NCBI GenBank assembly: GCA_030549495.1
Contig: JAUIRK010000168.1
Span: 496,001-560,000, forward strand
Reading direction: 5' to 3'
Source: Nectonema munidae
Lineage: Eukaryota > Nematomorpha > Nectonematoida > Nectonematidae
Length of the DNA stretch: 64,000 bases
The notes beneath the pieces are model-generated. The model saw nothing but the letters and a program-made list of their open reading frames with translations, made no database searches and was not told the DNA's origin. The first letter of the stretch is position 1, and each line of letters begins with the position of its first letter. The position numbers and the translations under genes were made by a program. Shown piece by piece: positions 12,101 to 27,100 of this stretch.

Positions 12101-15100
12101 TATCATTGACTAAAACGTGTAATGGAAAATTGACAATTGACCTACTTAAATGTTTATATCTTGATTTTTAGAACTCTTATTTAATATAAAATTTTTATAT
12201 GTTCTTGTATAGAAAATATACACTTTTTGCGGACTCTTCTGTCCAAAATTAAAATATATTTGGCAAACTTGCTATTTAGTAAGTATTATTATTAAAATAA
12301 ATGCACTTTTGTTTGTTTTTAAATTAATTTTTTTCAATAATACCAATCACAACTAATGTATTAAACAACAATCTATCTAACTATGTATAATAATTTTGTT
12401 TTTTAAAGCTTCTTTTAAAATTTAATAATTTCACATTGTATAACTTGGGCATGCAATTCCCAGTACAATTTTTTTCGATGATTAGTATAAAGTATAAAGG
12501 TAAAAATTAAATATACATTTTCTAAGTTTGTGAATATGTGTGTTATGCTAGTTTTCAACCTAGTTAAAACTATATACCTATATTTCTATTAACTTTTAAA
12601 TACAATTTTTATTAAACCATTATATGAACTTGGTTATCTATCACTCCACATGTTTTGTAATAGGAAGTATCTGATCTTTCAATAGTTTTTGTACTTTCTA
12701 TTTATCACTAATCATTTTAATAAAAATGAACTATTTATATACTTAAATAACATCCATTTTAGGCGATAAGAAAATCGATTATGATCCACAACAACCCCAA
12801 TCTTTACAAAAAATTTTCCATTTGGAGGCAAGCAAAAATCTGAAACCTTCTTCTGAGCTAAGCGATGAAATTAGAGCAGAATATCCTGAATTTTTAACAA
12901 CGCTTCAGCCTGTCTCTGTTGCAGAAGGGAGTCCAGCCTTATTCACTGCGCGTGTTCACCCTCAAAATGATCCTTTCCTCCAAGCTGAATGGTTTCTCAA
13001 CGATCAACCCCTTTTAGCTGGTAAAATTTATTGTCTTTATTCTTTTTTTAATATAAACTATCACCATTTGAAATTTTTAATTTTAATTTTCATTATTTAA
13101 TAAACGATTTTGGATTACTTCTATTTTATTTATCCAAACTCATTAAGTTCTTTTTTAAAACCCTTTGAGGATTAACGGTAGGTATATGGCCCACTTGGAA
13201 ATAATGATTATGAACACGCAACAATTTATTACTGAAAATTTTAGTGAATTGCGCTGATGATTAGCTGTAAAATTATATATTGTTATTTGATTGATGATTT
13301 TTTTGTGTTATAGCATGTGTTTTCTCTCTTACATAATTTTTTTGATACGCTTTCAAATCCACTTCTCTCTTCCACTAATACTGAAAAATTATTGCATATA
13401 TTTTTATTCATTCGTCAGTCTCTGTCATTTTTGTGTCTATAAACATTTTTCAAACTTATTTTGAAGCGATAAATCTTGGTATGATTTTTTGTATTTAGTG
13501 TGTCCGTTTACGTATATAAACCTACATATATTTTTTTTATAGATGTCTAAAATACAAGAGAATTTGAATTAAAATCAAATTAAATTCTTAAAGTTTTATT
13601 TTCTAATAACAGTGATGTAGAAGACAATCTTTTACTCAACGAAGAAAATTTAGGTTTTCTGGAATAAGATGATGAAGACTTTTCAAAAAACCAAGGCAAC
13701 TCTTCTCTTAATAGAACTTCCGAAAACAACATGTATAGTTGACCAAGGAAACAAACAAAAATAATAATGAAAGTTTGAAAATTTTTGTGGACAAATGTTT
13801 GAGAGCATAAAAACAATATTCTACTACAAAGTTTTTCCTATCAGTATCAGTATGGTAAAATACTTATTTACACGACGCCAAATTTAACAGCATATGATCT
13901 CTATAATAAAATTTTATTTGAAGAGCTGAAAACTTTTTTGAAGCGAACAGTGTTATGGGTTATCGCGTTCTAAATTCAATAGTATAATACTGATTTCTAC
14001 TGATTCTGATTTGAAAGTACCTTACATATCAAACATTATGCCTTTGAAACGTTTTGAAGAAATACGTAGTATGTTACATTTCAATGACAATAATTTGATT
14101 AAATGTTCCAATTTTGCCTCTGATGAGCTTTCAAAATTAGAAAACCTATTTTTTTAGCTTTGTCTCAAACAAAACATCAAACTTTCGATGAACACATGAT
14201 GAAATATAAGAGGAAAAATATCATGAAACAGTAATCAAAGGAAAACCTGTTAAATGAGGATTAAAATGTAGTGTAGATGTGATTCAAAAATATCGTGAAA
14301 CACTACAATGAACATATGGGTGTAGTTGACTTAATGTATAAAAAAAAAGTAACTTATAAATTTGATCATAAGTCAAAAATGAAATATTATTTGAGACCAG
14401 TATTTGATCTAATGATATTGCTATCAGTACCTCTCATATCATTTATTCAATTTTGTCGCAATTTTTGGATTATAATCTTAAAAAGCTGGATGCTAAAACA
14501 TTTCGCAGAATTATTGCCAGGCAGTTGATTGGAAGCTATTCAAACAAAAAGCGTGCGATCCTTCATTTTCTATTATATATAATAGGAATAAAGTAAGATC
14601 TTCATTTTCAAGTTCAAAAGTTAGTCTTGAAATAGAAAGATATCAGAAAGGCAAATAAAAAATCCAAAACAGAACAAAGAATAAATGTGTAGAATGCTAT
14701 ATCTTCCTTTGTTTTACACAAAATAGAAATTGCTTCAAAGAGTATCATGAGATACGATAAATCTGAGTATATGAGAAAATGGAAGATTTGTTTGGATTTG
14801 ATTTGTAATGTATATTTTCAAATAAATTTTTATTTTTTAAATTTCCTATAAACGTCTTGGTACATATGTACCATAACAATAAAAAGAAGACTATCTGAAA
14901 AATAATCGTTTCCAAATTATATATTATGTAAATAAGATATATTTAGGAAAAATAATTCAAATTCAGCGTCAAATAAATTTACAAAAAAATATGTCCCTGA
15001 AAGGGTTAAAGAAAAAATATACTAATTATAGTTCTTATTTATAAATTTCTTGGAACTTGCTTTGAAATTTTCTATTTCATTCATATCACTATAGATCGCT

Positions 15101-18100
15101 CAAGAAAATCATTATCATATTTTTGTACTAATCCATTTATCATTTTATGCTGAATAAGAATATTTAAATTTTAATTTTTTCGAATTTTATTATCTGATTC
15201 TACAAACCTTTAAAAAATAACCGCCTGATTGAATAAAAACCATCCATTAGAAATATCAAATACGGGTATTTGTGCTTAGCTACAAACGTAAACACAAACA
15301 AAACAGAAATTTATATTTTGAAACAGATCTAAAGTACAATAAAGTAAGCAAAATTAAAATTAAATTTTAGAATAGATCAGATTTATCAAAAATGGCACAG
15401 ATGCCAATATGTGAGAATTTAGTCACTACCAAGATCTTTCTAGTCTACTTTTTGTAATTGAACAACGAACATGACGAATGATTCATCAGAAAAAATCTTT
15501 GAACTTTAGTTGACAATATTCAGGTCTGATAATCAAATACACGATACTGATAAAAAAAAGCCTAAGATCATCAAGAAGTTTCTTTAATCAGAATGCTTTG
15601 AGAGAGGAAAAAATATGTTAAAAATAAATCATTAAAAAAGTTTTTTCAAACACACATTTAAGAAAATAAATTTCCAATGAAAAAAGAGCTACCAAGAAAG
15701 GATCATCATAGAATGAATAGCAAAATTACATACTGTAAAGTAGTAGAGACTACCAACCAATAACGAATTTGTAAACAAAAAGATGGAGGTCCTATCAAGA
15801 TACCTAATTTACTGACAAATGAAATATTTTGAGCGAATTAAACACCTATAGTTGGTTTATTAAATAAATTACCAGGGAAATACTGCGAAGGGAATTTATT
15901 TTCAAGTTTATATATTTGACATTGATTTACAGGTTTAATAGATTTTTTTGACATTTTTATTGATTTCATAAAAAAAGAACATCATCATTAAATTCTACAT
16001 ACTTGAAAATGGGTAATATGTATAAAAAAAATTTACAAATCTAAAAATTTTAATTTTGACATGGGCTGTCATATTAATTTTTTTTCAGTTTTGACTGATT
16101 TTCATTAAAAAACGAATATCACCAGTAAACAGAGCGTACTTGAAAATGGGTATATATGTGTAAAAAACTTTATATAATTATTTAGATAAAAGTTTCTTTT
16201 TGAGATGAGCAGTCACATTTAAATAAATTTTTTGTCAGGTTTGATTGATTTTCATAAAAAATGAATATCACCACTAAATTCAGCATACTTGAAAATGGGT
16301 ATATATTTGTAAAAAAATTTATATAATTATTTGAATAAAAAGTTTTTTTTGTGATGAGCTGTCAAATAAAAATCAATTTTTGACTAGTTTGATTGATTTT
16401 GATAAAAAAAATGGACATCACCACTGAATTCAGAATAGTTGAAATATATATGTAACATTAAAAATATTTATAAAGACTTGTTAACATCTGAGAAAAATAG
16501 GGAGGGGGGGGGGGGGGGGGGGATTTTATGCCTCCAGCACTTGAGCGGACAAATATAGCCTAGCACTATTAGGGTTAAGACCAATAAGATTTAAATCTTA
16601 GCGTGTTCTTTGTTGCAGGTGTAAACCTATCCTTTCTTTACCATAGCTTTTGAGAGCAATGAGAAACAACAAACATAGTCTAGCCTGATTATACTGTGAA
16701 ACCCGTTAAATTGTTTTGACTCAATCGACATGAGTTTACTTAATTTGAATAACTCAACTTAGCTTTATCAAGAGAATCTAAACCAAATTTTATGTCATAC
16801 ACATAGATATAAATTTCAAAAAAAATGAGTGTATCTGAAATAATGAAAAAAAAGACCTCGAAATCCATTATATTTTAATCTTAAAGTGAAATTTTATTTA
16901 TTTGAAGTTTATTAAACAAATTTTACTACATACACAGAAATCTATATTGGACCAAAAAAATCATAACACAAACTATTATAATTTGCTTTTTGTTTAAAAT
17001 TAAATACAATAAAATGATTATTTTGATTTTTAATGATTACTTTTAAGGAGAACGATATCAGACATATCTAAATTCAGGAACAGCTTCTCTTAAGATTTTA
17101 GATGTAAACACTGAAAATGCCGGTAAATATACTTGCAAGCTCAGCAACAAGTATGGATCTGTACTCTCTAGCAGTAACCTAGATGTTCAAGGTATTTATA
17201 CGCTTATCTTCAAAAATTATTTTCTTTTTTAATTGTAAAATTTTTTTATGAATTCTTTAATTGAAAAAAATAGTTGTTAAGTTTGCTTTTGACTTTTAAG
17301 TTATTACTTGTATCATTTTTGTATTTAGTATATTTTGGATAAAAATTACGAACTTAATTGTGGGATTCATTTTAATATTCATAAATTACTGTTTTATTGG
17401 CAATTAAAATGTTCATACTTCGATTATTTTATAAAATTCAGAATATATATGTCATCCTTTAAAAAAATAGACTTTCTAGGAGTGAGCAAGTATATGCTGT
17501 TTGTGATGACGTGTGACTCAGTGCAGCCACATTATCCCACAAATTGCATGTAAAATTAAATTCTTTATAAAAATCACATTTTTTCAACAAATTTTATAAA
17601 CTACTTTGTAAACGTTGATGATGAAATCTATTTTCATTCCGTTATGTTTTTTTCTAATTTATTGTTATGAAGACGGGAAGTTTTTGATATTTTATTGTTA
17701 GTTCAGTAAGTAGAGTACATTTCTACAGAAAAACATGGTAAACTTTTATAATAAAATTAGATAATATTCAGATTAGTTGTTCTCAACTGGAGCCTTCAAC
17801 TTCTTGATTCGCGGCCCGCATAGCAAATTTTCAGAAAAAAATTAGGTTGGCAATATCATATCAAATCTACTAGAATTTGCAAAATTATGATCTGTTAATT
17901 GTCGTACTTTAACATAGGTTCTAAATTAGTTTTAATTATATGATCTGCTCTTAAATTTCGTCTACGCAGTGCCAGATTTAAACAGGGTGTAATCACCAAT
18001 CCTCTATTTTTTGAGTATATCAATGTATACCATGTTTTGTTTTGTTGCAGCCGTCTAGTTTTTTCCTTGTTAAAAAAAGTTCGAAAACCACTGATCTAGA

Positions 18101-21100
18101 TAATACAAGTAAAAGTATCTAACATTCCTTGTAGTTGAAAATTTTTATAATTTTTTCGTTATAATTTGTCATCCCACTAATGAGATAAAGCACAGAAACG
18201 ATAAATTTATACAATATATATATACTTCATGGTGTCTATATAATGTTACAGGAAACGTGCTTCATCTATATAATGCATATATAATATGTATGATAAACTT
18301 ACTTGTGTTGAGATACAATTATAAGAAATGAACAGCTGCTATTTTTTAATGTGGGCACTTGTTCGCAAATATCCATTTGTTTATTTTGTTTTTAATTTCT
18401 ACAATTTTCATCAATCGCATAAAATTCTAACTGAAAAAAGCTGGAAATTTTTAGGAGAATTGAATGAATGAAGAATCATATTTACCTGATGAAGTGAACA
18501 TATCTTTGTTACCTCCTCCACTAAATTCACTGACTGATTAAGAAAACCTTTTAGAAGATCTTGAAAATTTAATAACTGATGTACAAGACGTTGTTGGATG
18601 GAGTTCAATTCATTGAAAAAGGCTATGGCTCATCGTGTTAAAAAGTTGAAGAAGATAAGCCTATATTTTAAAAATAACAGAAATTAATCACAATCTAAGA
18701 TTTGAAGAAAACGTTCAAGTTACTTTTTTTTGGAAAACTCAATGTTGAAATATTTGAAGAAATTCAATAGCTATAAATTTTGATCCATTTGTAACCCATG
18801 CTTGACTTTTTACCATATTGTGGGATAGATTAAAGCAGAATTGGTTCTTTGAGAGAAAAAAAAAGTATATTTTTGATAAGAAAATTTTCTGGTTATAGCG
18901 GTATGAAAAAATTGAGTGAAAATATGTTCGATGGAATAAGAACAAAGAAATACCCGGTGATGGCAGACAAAGTAATTGAAAAAAGAATATATGTATTTAC
19001 GATTATAGGTTTAGCACGGTAAATAATTTCTTCTTTGGCTTGACAATAAACCCATTATATTGGTGACGAATTAAGATGATAGTGAGCCACTTGAAAAGAC
19101 AAAAAGATATTCACGAATTGGCAAAAAAACAAGTAAACCTTCAAAGTGCACACTTGATATGTAGTCATAATGTGAATATGGGGAGAATTTATTTTTTGGA
19201 CAAGTTGGTATCACTTTATAGAATACGCATCAGATCTAAAAAATCCTCTATCAAAATTCTCACAAAGATGAAAAAATATCTCTTTGCTCGATTTTAGAAG
19301 AAAAATAAGATTATCTTATCTTTTTTCTAATATTGCGAATAAAAAACAAAGAACTGAACCTTCAAAAAAGAAAGTAATGAAGAGTAAGGTTTCAGGTTAA
19401 AACCGATTTGCACCCGGAAATCATTACATTGCTTCAAGGAATACCTAACGTCTAAAAAAACTAAAAAAATACCTAAATATTTAAAAAAGAGATCGTTTTT
19501 AGAGTTATTCTATAAAACATTCACTTGGTTAGAGTATAGCATATCAATCTATAAGGCTTTTTATTATGCATTCTGTTGTTTCTGTACTAAATCAGGCGTA
19601 ACGTTTTCTATTGTTTCGATTTTGGAAGTTGATCGCCTGTCTATTTTCTTCAAAAACCAAACCTTTAAAATATATCTTAGAACTAAAATGACCAAAAAAG
19701 ACAAAGGTTCAAAAGCATCAACTAATGCAAAATGAAAAACTGTTTTATTAAGTACTATTGAAAAATGATACAAATGAAATTTTTTATTGAAAATATAAAT
19801 ATGATATAAAAGAAAAGATTTAAAATCCAAATATTTGTAAAATTTAAAACAAATTTTAGTATAACAATTTATTATTTAAATGAAATCAAAATATAACGAG
19901 TTGTATAAAGATACTGGTTTCCCACCAATCTGGAAATCACAAAAAAGTCAGGGAATTCTGTTGCAATGGAAAGAAAGAGGCACAGATAACTGCTCTAAAA
20001 TCAAAATGATAAATATTCAAATATGTTGAAAAGTTATATAGTATTGATAGTAGATTGCAGAACTTGAGCAATTTAAGTGATGGTATTTCAAATTGTTATT
20101 TAAATTTGTTCACTTGATTGGAAACCCTGATATGAAATTATGAATATTAAACCTCATAAAACACCCAATGAAAAGACGCGAATTGTGTCAAATGACATAG
20201 CTGGTTTTTCTAGTGGTAAATACAATTTTATTTATCTCCTGGAACTCAATATAAATTTTTCCCTGAGATTCCTTTTTTTAAAAAACCAGATTGATATTTT
20301 TTCCTATTTGGCGATTGTAGGTTTGTCATGTAATCTTATCGAACATCATTCCTTAAGTCTAAAACTACCAATAGGACCAAATAACCCTTTCTCGGTTAAA
20401 TTTTCTTAAATTTTTTTGATAATATTTTTTGTTTTAACATTAACTGTCAGACCTCGATTATCCGACAGCCCGGCTAACAGACACATTACTGACTGTGACC
20501 TATTTTTTCAATGTTTTTCTCCCCCACAACTGCGACATTCACATTCCGATACAGACAGTGCTTCATATCAAATTAATTTCTTTTAAACATGCGTGCAGAG
20601 TTTATTAATCCGACAGACAAAATATTCAAATTTTTAAGATTGACTGTGCGATAGTAGTTGCTTACAAAGGGAGAGCGATATTTTCCATGTTTGTCCATGA
20701 ATCTTAGTTTATACCTAAAGATAATGAATTGACGACGCACTAGTTTCTTTACTTTTCTCACCGCTTTAGTGTAGGTGAATTAATCATTTGTGAAAAAAAT
20801 TTTTTAATTAAACTATTTGAAATATTAATATATAAAATATTTGCAAGTATAATTTTGACGGGAACTAAATACAATTCTATATTTGATACAATTTAGGTGA
20901 CGTTTCAACTGCCTACATTAAGACTAAAATTCCAGAAGCTTTCAAAGCAATAGATATTTACAAAATGGAAAAAAGTGCTCCTTTTCCAAACATCCCTGTT
21001 GAACCAAGTTACAATGCTCCTTACTTCAAACAAACTCCTATTGATCAGCTTGAGTGTCAAGAAGGACAATCCGTGCATTTCGAAGCAAAAATTGAGCCAT

Positions 21101-24100
21101 CAAATGACCCATATTTAGTTGTAGAATGGTTCAAAAATGGCAAACCAATCACAATAGGTTTGTTATATTATGGAAAACATTTTAATACAAAATATATAAT
21201 TTAAAATTTATGATGCATAGAAATCATTTATATATACAGATATGATATATATATGTAACCTTGATAAGATTAGAATTATGGAGACATCTAACAAGTGTAT
21301 AAAGTAGGATAGGATAGTAGTTGTATATTAAAGATATTAATATAGACTAGTAGTAATGTTATGTATTCTTGAGAGATTTATATTATATATTATATATATC
21401 TCATAACCGGTACGGTTGAACGCGGGTAGACAACTTGAGTGTCATCTCCAACCTGTATACTACGATGATTCATCTCCAAGCTGTATACTACGATGATTTC
21501 TATTCCATGTACAAATGACTATGGAGACAATGTTCAACTTTCTGTTTATATTTTGCTAGATGTAAGATTTGATATACCTCATTCGGGGAAACGATGTTAG
21601 AAAAGTTATTTTAAATAATATATTTGTCAAATAATCAAAATAAAATTGTGTAATTAAAGAATCGGAAAATATTCTTTAAATATCTAAAAATATGAAATTT
21701 CTGTTCATATTTTGCTACCTCATACGATGTTACAAAAGTTTTTACCTATATTTTGCAATTTGCACCATTTTAAATAATATATTTGTCAAATAATCAAAAT
21801 AAAATTCTGTAGTCAAAGAATCGAAAAATGTTCAAATCAAAAAATATTTATTCTTTTTAAATATATCGTTGGCTCCCGTTACTTTTAGTTTCGTATATGC
21901 ATGATTTGATAAAAATTAATTATTAAAGACTAGGTTTATCTTTCTATTCTAAAAGTAACAGGAGTCAACGATATATTTAAAAAGAATAAATATTTTTTGA
22001 TTTGAACATTTTTCGATATATTTTCAAAGTAATACAATATTTGAAATATAGGTAATAATGTGTTAAAAATAAATTAAAACGTGATAAAAATTTGAATTAT
22101 TTTTCTACAAGTAATGTCAATTAATATCTTTATTTACATAAATACTGAACATTTTTATTGTTACATTTTTGAGAGGTTATAAAAAGTAATTAAAATGTTT
22201 TCTATTGCAAATAATAGTTTTCAACTTATATTAAGAATAACAGTTCTCATAAGCTTTTTTACATGTTTATTGAAGGTATTTTTTCTGCATTATTTACAAA
22301 TCTGAAAAACTCTACTTTTGCAATTACGATGAAAACAAGCTTTTCTTAAGAACTTGAAGTTATTCCAGCCATATCTATATATAGTTAGAAAAAAACAACC
22401 TTGAGCATTTTTTTTGTTAAATGGCACGGTAGGTAGTGTACTTATTGAACTTGCGGTTTGACATGTCGGCACCAAATTTATACTTATTGTATACAAGTAT
22501 TGATTCTGGGTTTTTTTCTAGGACACAAAAATTGAATGTTGGAGTAATGTTGAGTTGACATTATGTACACATCTTTGAAATTGTGATCAGCGTGGTGAGT
22601 TAGAATATATGTAGTGAGGCTTTACGTTTAAAAACAAAGTGTACTTATATTCCGAAAAATTAAGTTCTAATTTATTATTTATATAAAGTAAATTTTATTC
22701 CTCCAGTAATTCATTTACAGATCAAAATTTACACTGGTTATGTTGTGTAAACTGCCCAGTTGCAAGACAAGCACAGTATATGCAAAAGCTGATTCTATGT
22801 GTACTGGATTGCTTTGGACTTATTAATTTTGGCATATATAAAGGGCGTTTAAGGGCTCTTATCGATTGGCCTTCGTGTATATAAAAATTAACATCTGTGT
22901 TTTAATAATAATAATTTACTTTTAGGATCAAGAATCACTTCTATTTATGATTTTGGTTATGCTCTGTTAACAATCAATGATGTAATAAGTGAAGATGCTG
23001 GTGAGATAACTTGTCGAGCTATAAGCAAAACTGGAGAAGCATCTTGTTCAGCTCATCTTGATGTTTTAGGTCAATTTACATATTAAAAATTTATTTAAAT
23101 TAAAATTGAATATATATTATTGACGTGTAAAAATGTATTTAAGGATATATTTCTCTATATATTTTGACTAACTTTGAGATGCTGATTCAAATCTGACCAC
23201 AGATTTGCTTCATTACATAACATATTTGTGTAATCGATATTTAAATCGTTTGAGTAAATATTCTCTTTATGTAGTTTTTTGCTGGTCTACTAGATCTAAA
23301 AATCGTGTTATTTAATTGAGAGATTTAGAGAAGTTTATGTAATTATATTGTGATGAAGTGCTTATATTTTTTTTATTTATATTAAATTATTTGCTATGTA
23401 CATTTCTTCTTACATCTTTAATCCAATCAACAAATTGAAAATAAGACAAATGAGGTCGCGTATTATGTTATGAACTAATTCCTTTATCCATTTATTTTTA
23501 TGTGTTTTTTCACCCTTCAATTCTACATTTAATTATTATAACTGAACTTGTATCAACATTATGATTTGGCTTATTAGTTATAAAATGTAAATTTTTAGAT
23601 ACTAAAAAGATTATATATATTTATAAATTACCACTAACGTTTAAGTCGTTTTAAATTGAATTTAATCGAATCCTCTAGTAGTCTAGTAGGTTATTATGAG
23701 ATATCTTACTAGATATTTAATTTAAAAAACATTTTTTTGAAATATTTGGCACAATATGTTTACGCTACTCATCATTTATCTATAGCCACATTTTGCCTAC
23801 TCATCGTATTCAACATGGATTATATTGCTTCTCTTACTAAGTATAATAAATCAATTGATTTTCACCATGTGAAAATTGATACGTGCATAGAGGCTTATAG
23901 GCAGAAAAAAATTCAGTACGGGTTAAACCTAAAAAAATTCAGTACGGGCTAAACCTAAAAAAAATTGTTAGTGTGAGGATGCAGAAATCTCTATATCGTT
24001 TTACAATCCTTTTATCATTTCAATTATAATTTACGCAAAGTATAATTAGGGTAAATAACTTATTTACAATGTCTATGAGGTAAAAGTATATTAGGGTAAA

Positions 24101-27100
24101 TAACTTATTTACCGATATTAGTTGATTGAAAACGGGCGTTTGGGTTATCTACTTAAAGGGAATTTAAACCAAGAAAAAAAACTCGAAGACAACATGTTCA
24201 AAAAAGTGAGCAATGCTTTGAACTCGTGTCCTCGATGCTTCATTTTTCTACCCTATCCTTGAAAGTCTGTGTTGAATCCTAACTGCGGCCTCCTGACTTT
24301 TGGATCTTCACAAAATTACCTACATTATTTTCATACTGTTTCGATAATTTGGTTCAGTTGTTTTTGTCATACTTTTCTCATGCGTAAACTTTCATTTGTA
24401 AATAAATATCATATCATATCATATCATCATTTCATTCATCAGTATTCTGTGTAAAAGAGAAGATTTATAACAAAATGTTTGTCATTCAGTGGTCTGGAAA
24501 GAACACTGAGGAGATGAAAACGATTTAATCCGATTGATCTAAAAAGTATTAAATTGTTAACATTTTATAGTAAAAATTCACCTAAAAGAAAAATGTTACA
24601 TTAATCTTTTTATTGAAAATGAATTGATAAAATATTTTTTTAATTTAAATATAAATTATAAAAAAATTTTCTTTACATAAGAATTATATAATAATTTATT
24701 AAAAACAAAGTAAAATTTTCTATTTTAACCAAAACCATTTTTATTGTAATATAGATTCTGCAAAATTTGAGACTTGAGAAACCCGGTTTTATATTTGGAT
24801 ACAATTCGATCTTGAAATCAAACGCTTTTTTCATGTCAAGAAAAATTCAGATTAAATAATTTTTCAGTTCTAAATTTTCAACTTGTTTGATTAAAATAAG
24901 ATAGAAATGTTTGCTTACAATTTTTTTCGAAAACTAAATTGATTAATGTAGTACAAGTCATTAGAAAAAAAAGACTCAATTTGTAAAGAAATAATTTTTT
25001 AAAGTTTTGATAAAGAAGGTATACTTGAAATAGGACTAAATTTGTTCATATCTTTTTTAGATCCTTTTTATAGAAATGGATTACGCGACTCACTTTGAAA
25101 GAAGAGAGGTATATAAGAAGGGGCGTTAAACAAGAATTGTGAAGTATCTTAAGAGTATTACACATCGTATATATCAATAATTTCAATAAGTCAACACTAA
25201 GTTTATAAACATCCTCACAGTTGTTGGATTTAAGTGAATTAGCGGCAAAAAGTATATCATTGTATGAGATAGGTCAAAAAGAAAACTTACTATCAGTCTT
25301 ATTGAAATATTTTAAGTAATTATTACAGTGGCTAAAAGTCAATGAAGTCAAAACTCTGAAATAACAATTTTTAAGACTGTCAAATGTTTTTGATTTATTA
25401 TGAGGTTCAGATTTTTATTTTTTTTGTCGATAAATTAAAAAAAAAGATTTAAGTCAAAAAGTTTTAAAAAACTCCAAATACTCTTTTTTCTTGTTCCTTC
25501 ATCAGCATCGTTAAAATAAGTATTAAAATGTAAACTATTTTTTTTTGAAAATCTTGGTAACAATTGTTTCTTTTTACGACGAAAAGGGTTAGGGTTAGCC
25601 ATGTAAAAGCAAGAGAATGAGAAGGAAAGCAGTATGCCCCTTTACTTGTCTTCAGTTAACATTTTACCCTTTTATTTTTTTTTCGTGATTATGGCAAAAG
25701 ACAACATGTTCAAAATTAAGTTTTTTAGTATACTTTGCATTTTATTATGTATTATTTTAAAGAATTCCTTTTTCTTGATTTGTAATTCATTTATTCATTT
25801 AAAGTATCTTAGATAAAAGAGCTTACAAAAGAATCAATGATGATACCTTAACAAATTCTCGTTAAAATAAAGTCCAACTTTCTGAAATTATCGAAAAATC
25901 TTCCATCTGAATTTTCAATAAAGATTACATATTAAAGGTACATGAGTTTGAAATTCGACAAAAAAATGTTTCTACGAAAGAATTCAAAAAAAAAGTATTG
26001 AGATTATGAAATATCGAAATGAAGAAAACTCATCATAAACGTTTCATTTCTATAAAAAAAACTGCCAATCAACTTCAGTGACAGTCAAACATTGATTTTC
26101 TCTTTTAAAAAATTCTAGTAAAGACATAAACTTCAAGATAAATAATATTTATAAATGTATTGTTTTATACTATAATGCTAATATATAAAAAGATTATATA
26201 ATAAATTTCGAAAAATTTTTTAATTCGACTTCATACTTCCTTTTTTTCAATTATTTCATGATTAAAACGCTAGGTCAAAAATTATTTTAAATAGTCCAAT
26301 AGAAAAGTCAAAAATTCTCAATTTTTCAGTTCAAAAAAAGGTTGCCATATAAATGTTCGATATTGCAATTCTTAAAAGGAAAAACAGTGAAGTGAGTATT
26401 AAACATATTACAAAGGTATTGTCATGCAGTTTATTGTTTTCATCACAAAACGGAATTTATTTTTCTGGGTTTTATTAACTTGTTTAATTCTTCGCACTAC
26501 TTCTTACAACTGTTTATGGAACCAAATTTTCTAGAAAGGTATTGAAATTTTATTGTATTGCATAAGTGTTTCACTTATTACGATATCAAATAAAATTATT
26601 TCCAAGATTTGTATAATCTATTAATTTTTTCAACTTATGCAATAAATCTCCCCTTTTTTAAATCAACTTCCACAACTCATCATTATCTCAAATTGTCTTC
26701 TTTACCTTATATTTATTAAGATTCAAATTAATTTTCCTAAAGCAAGTAATATTATTTAATAATTTTGATATAATATTAATTAAAGAATAAGAAAAGCACT
26801 CAGGTTATTAAACAAATATTAAAAAGAGTAAAAAAGTCTAGAACCTGAATATAAGCTAGAAATTTATTCTTATCAATTTTTTTGATAATAATATTTACAA
26901 GAAACATTGAAAGTTTCGCATGAAATTAATAAAAATGATCCGAAATTATTTCGTCAATATTATATGAAGTGTATCAATAAGTGAAGTGTTAGGTTAGTAT
27001 TTATATGATCTTATAGGCGTTGCTTTTTATTGGTCTAATTTGAATGAAAAATGAAATTTATTTTCCCTAATTTATGTCGATTTCATGCAAACTATATTCC

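Noticed and set aside
25586-25598. GGGTTAGGGTTAG, telomere-like
   Set aside because: Only two units, within a gene intron; too short to indicate a telomere or interstitial array.
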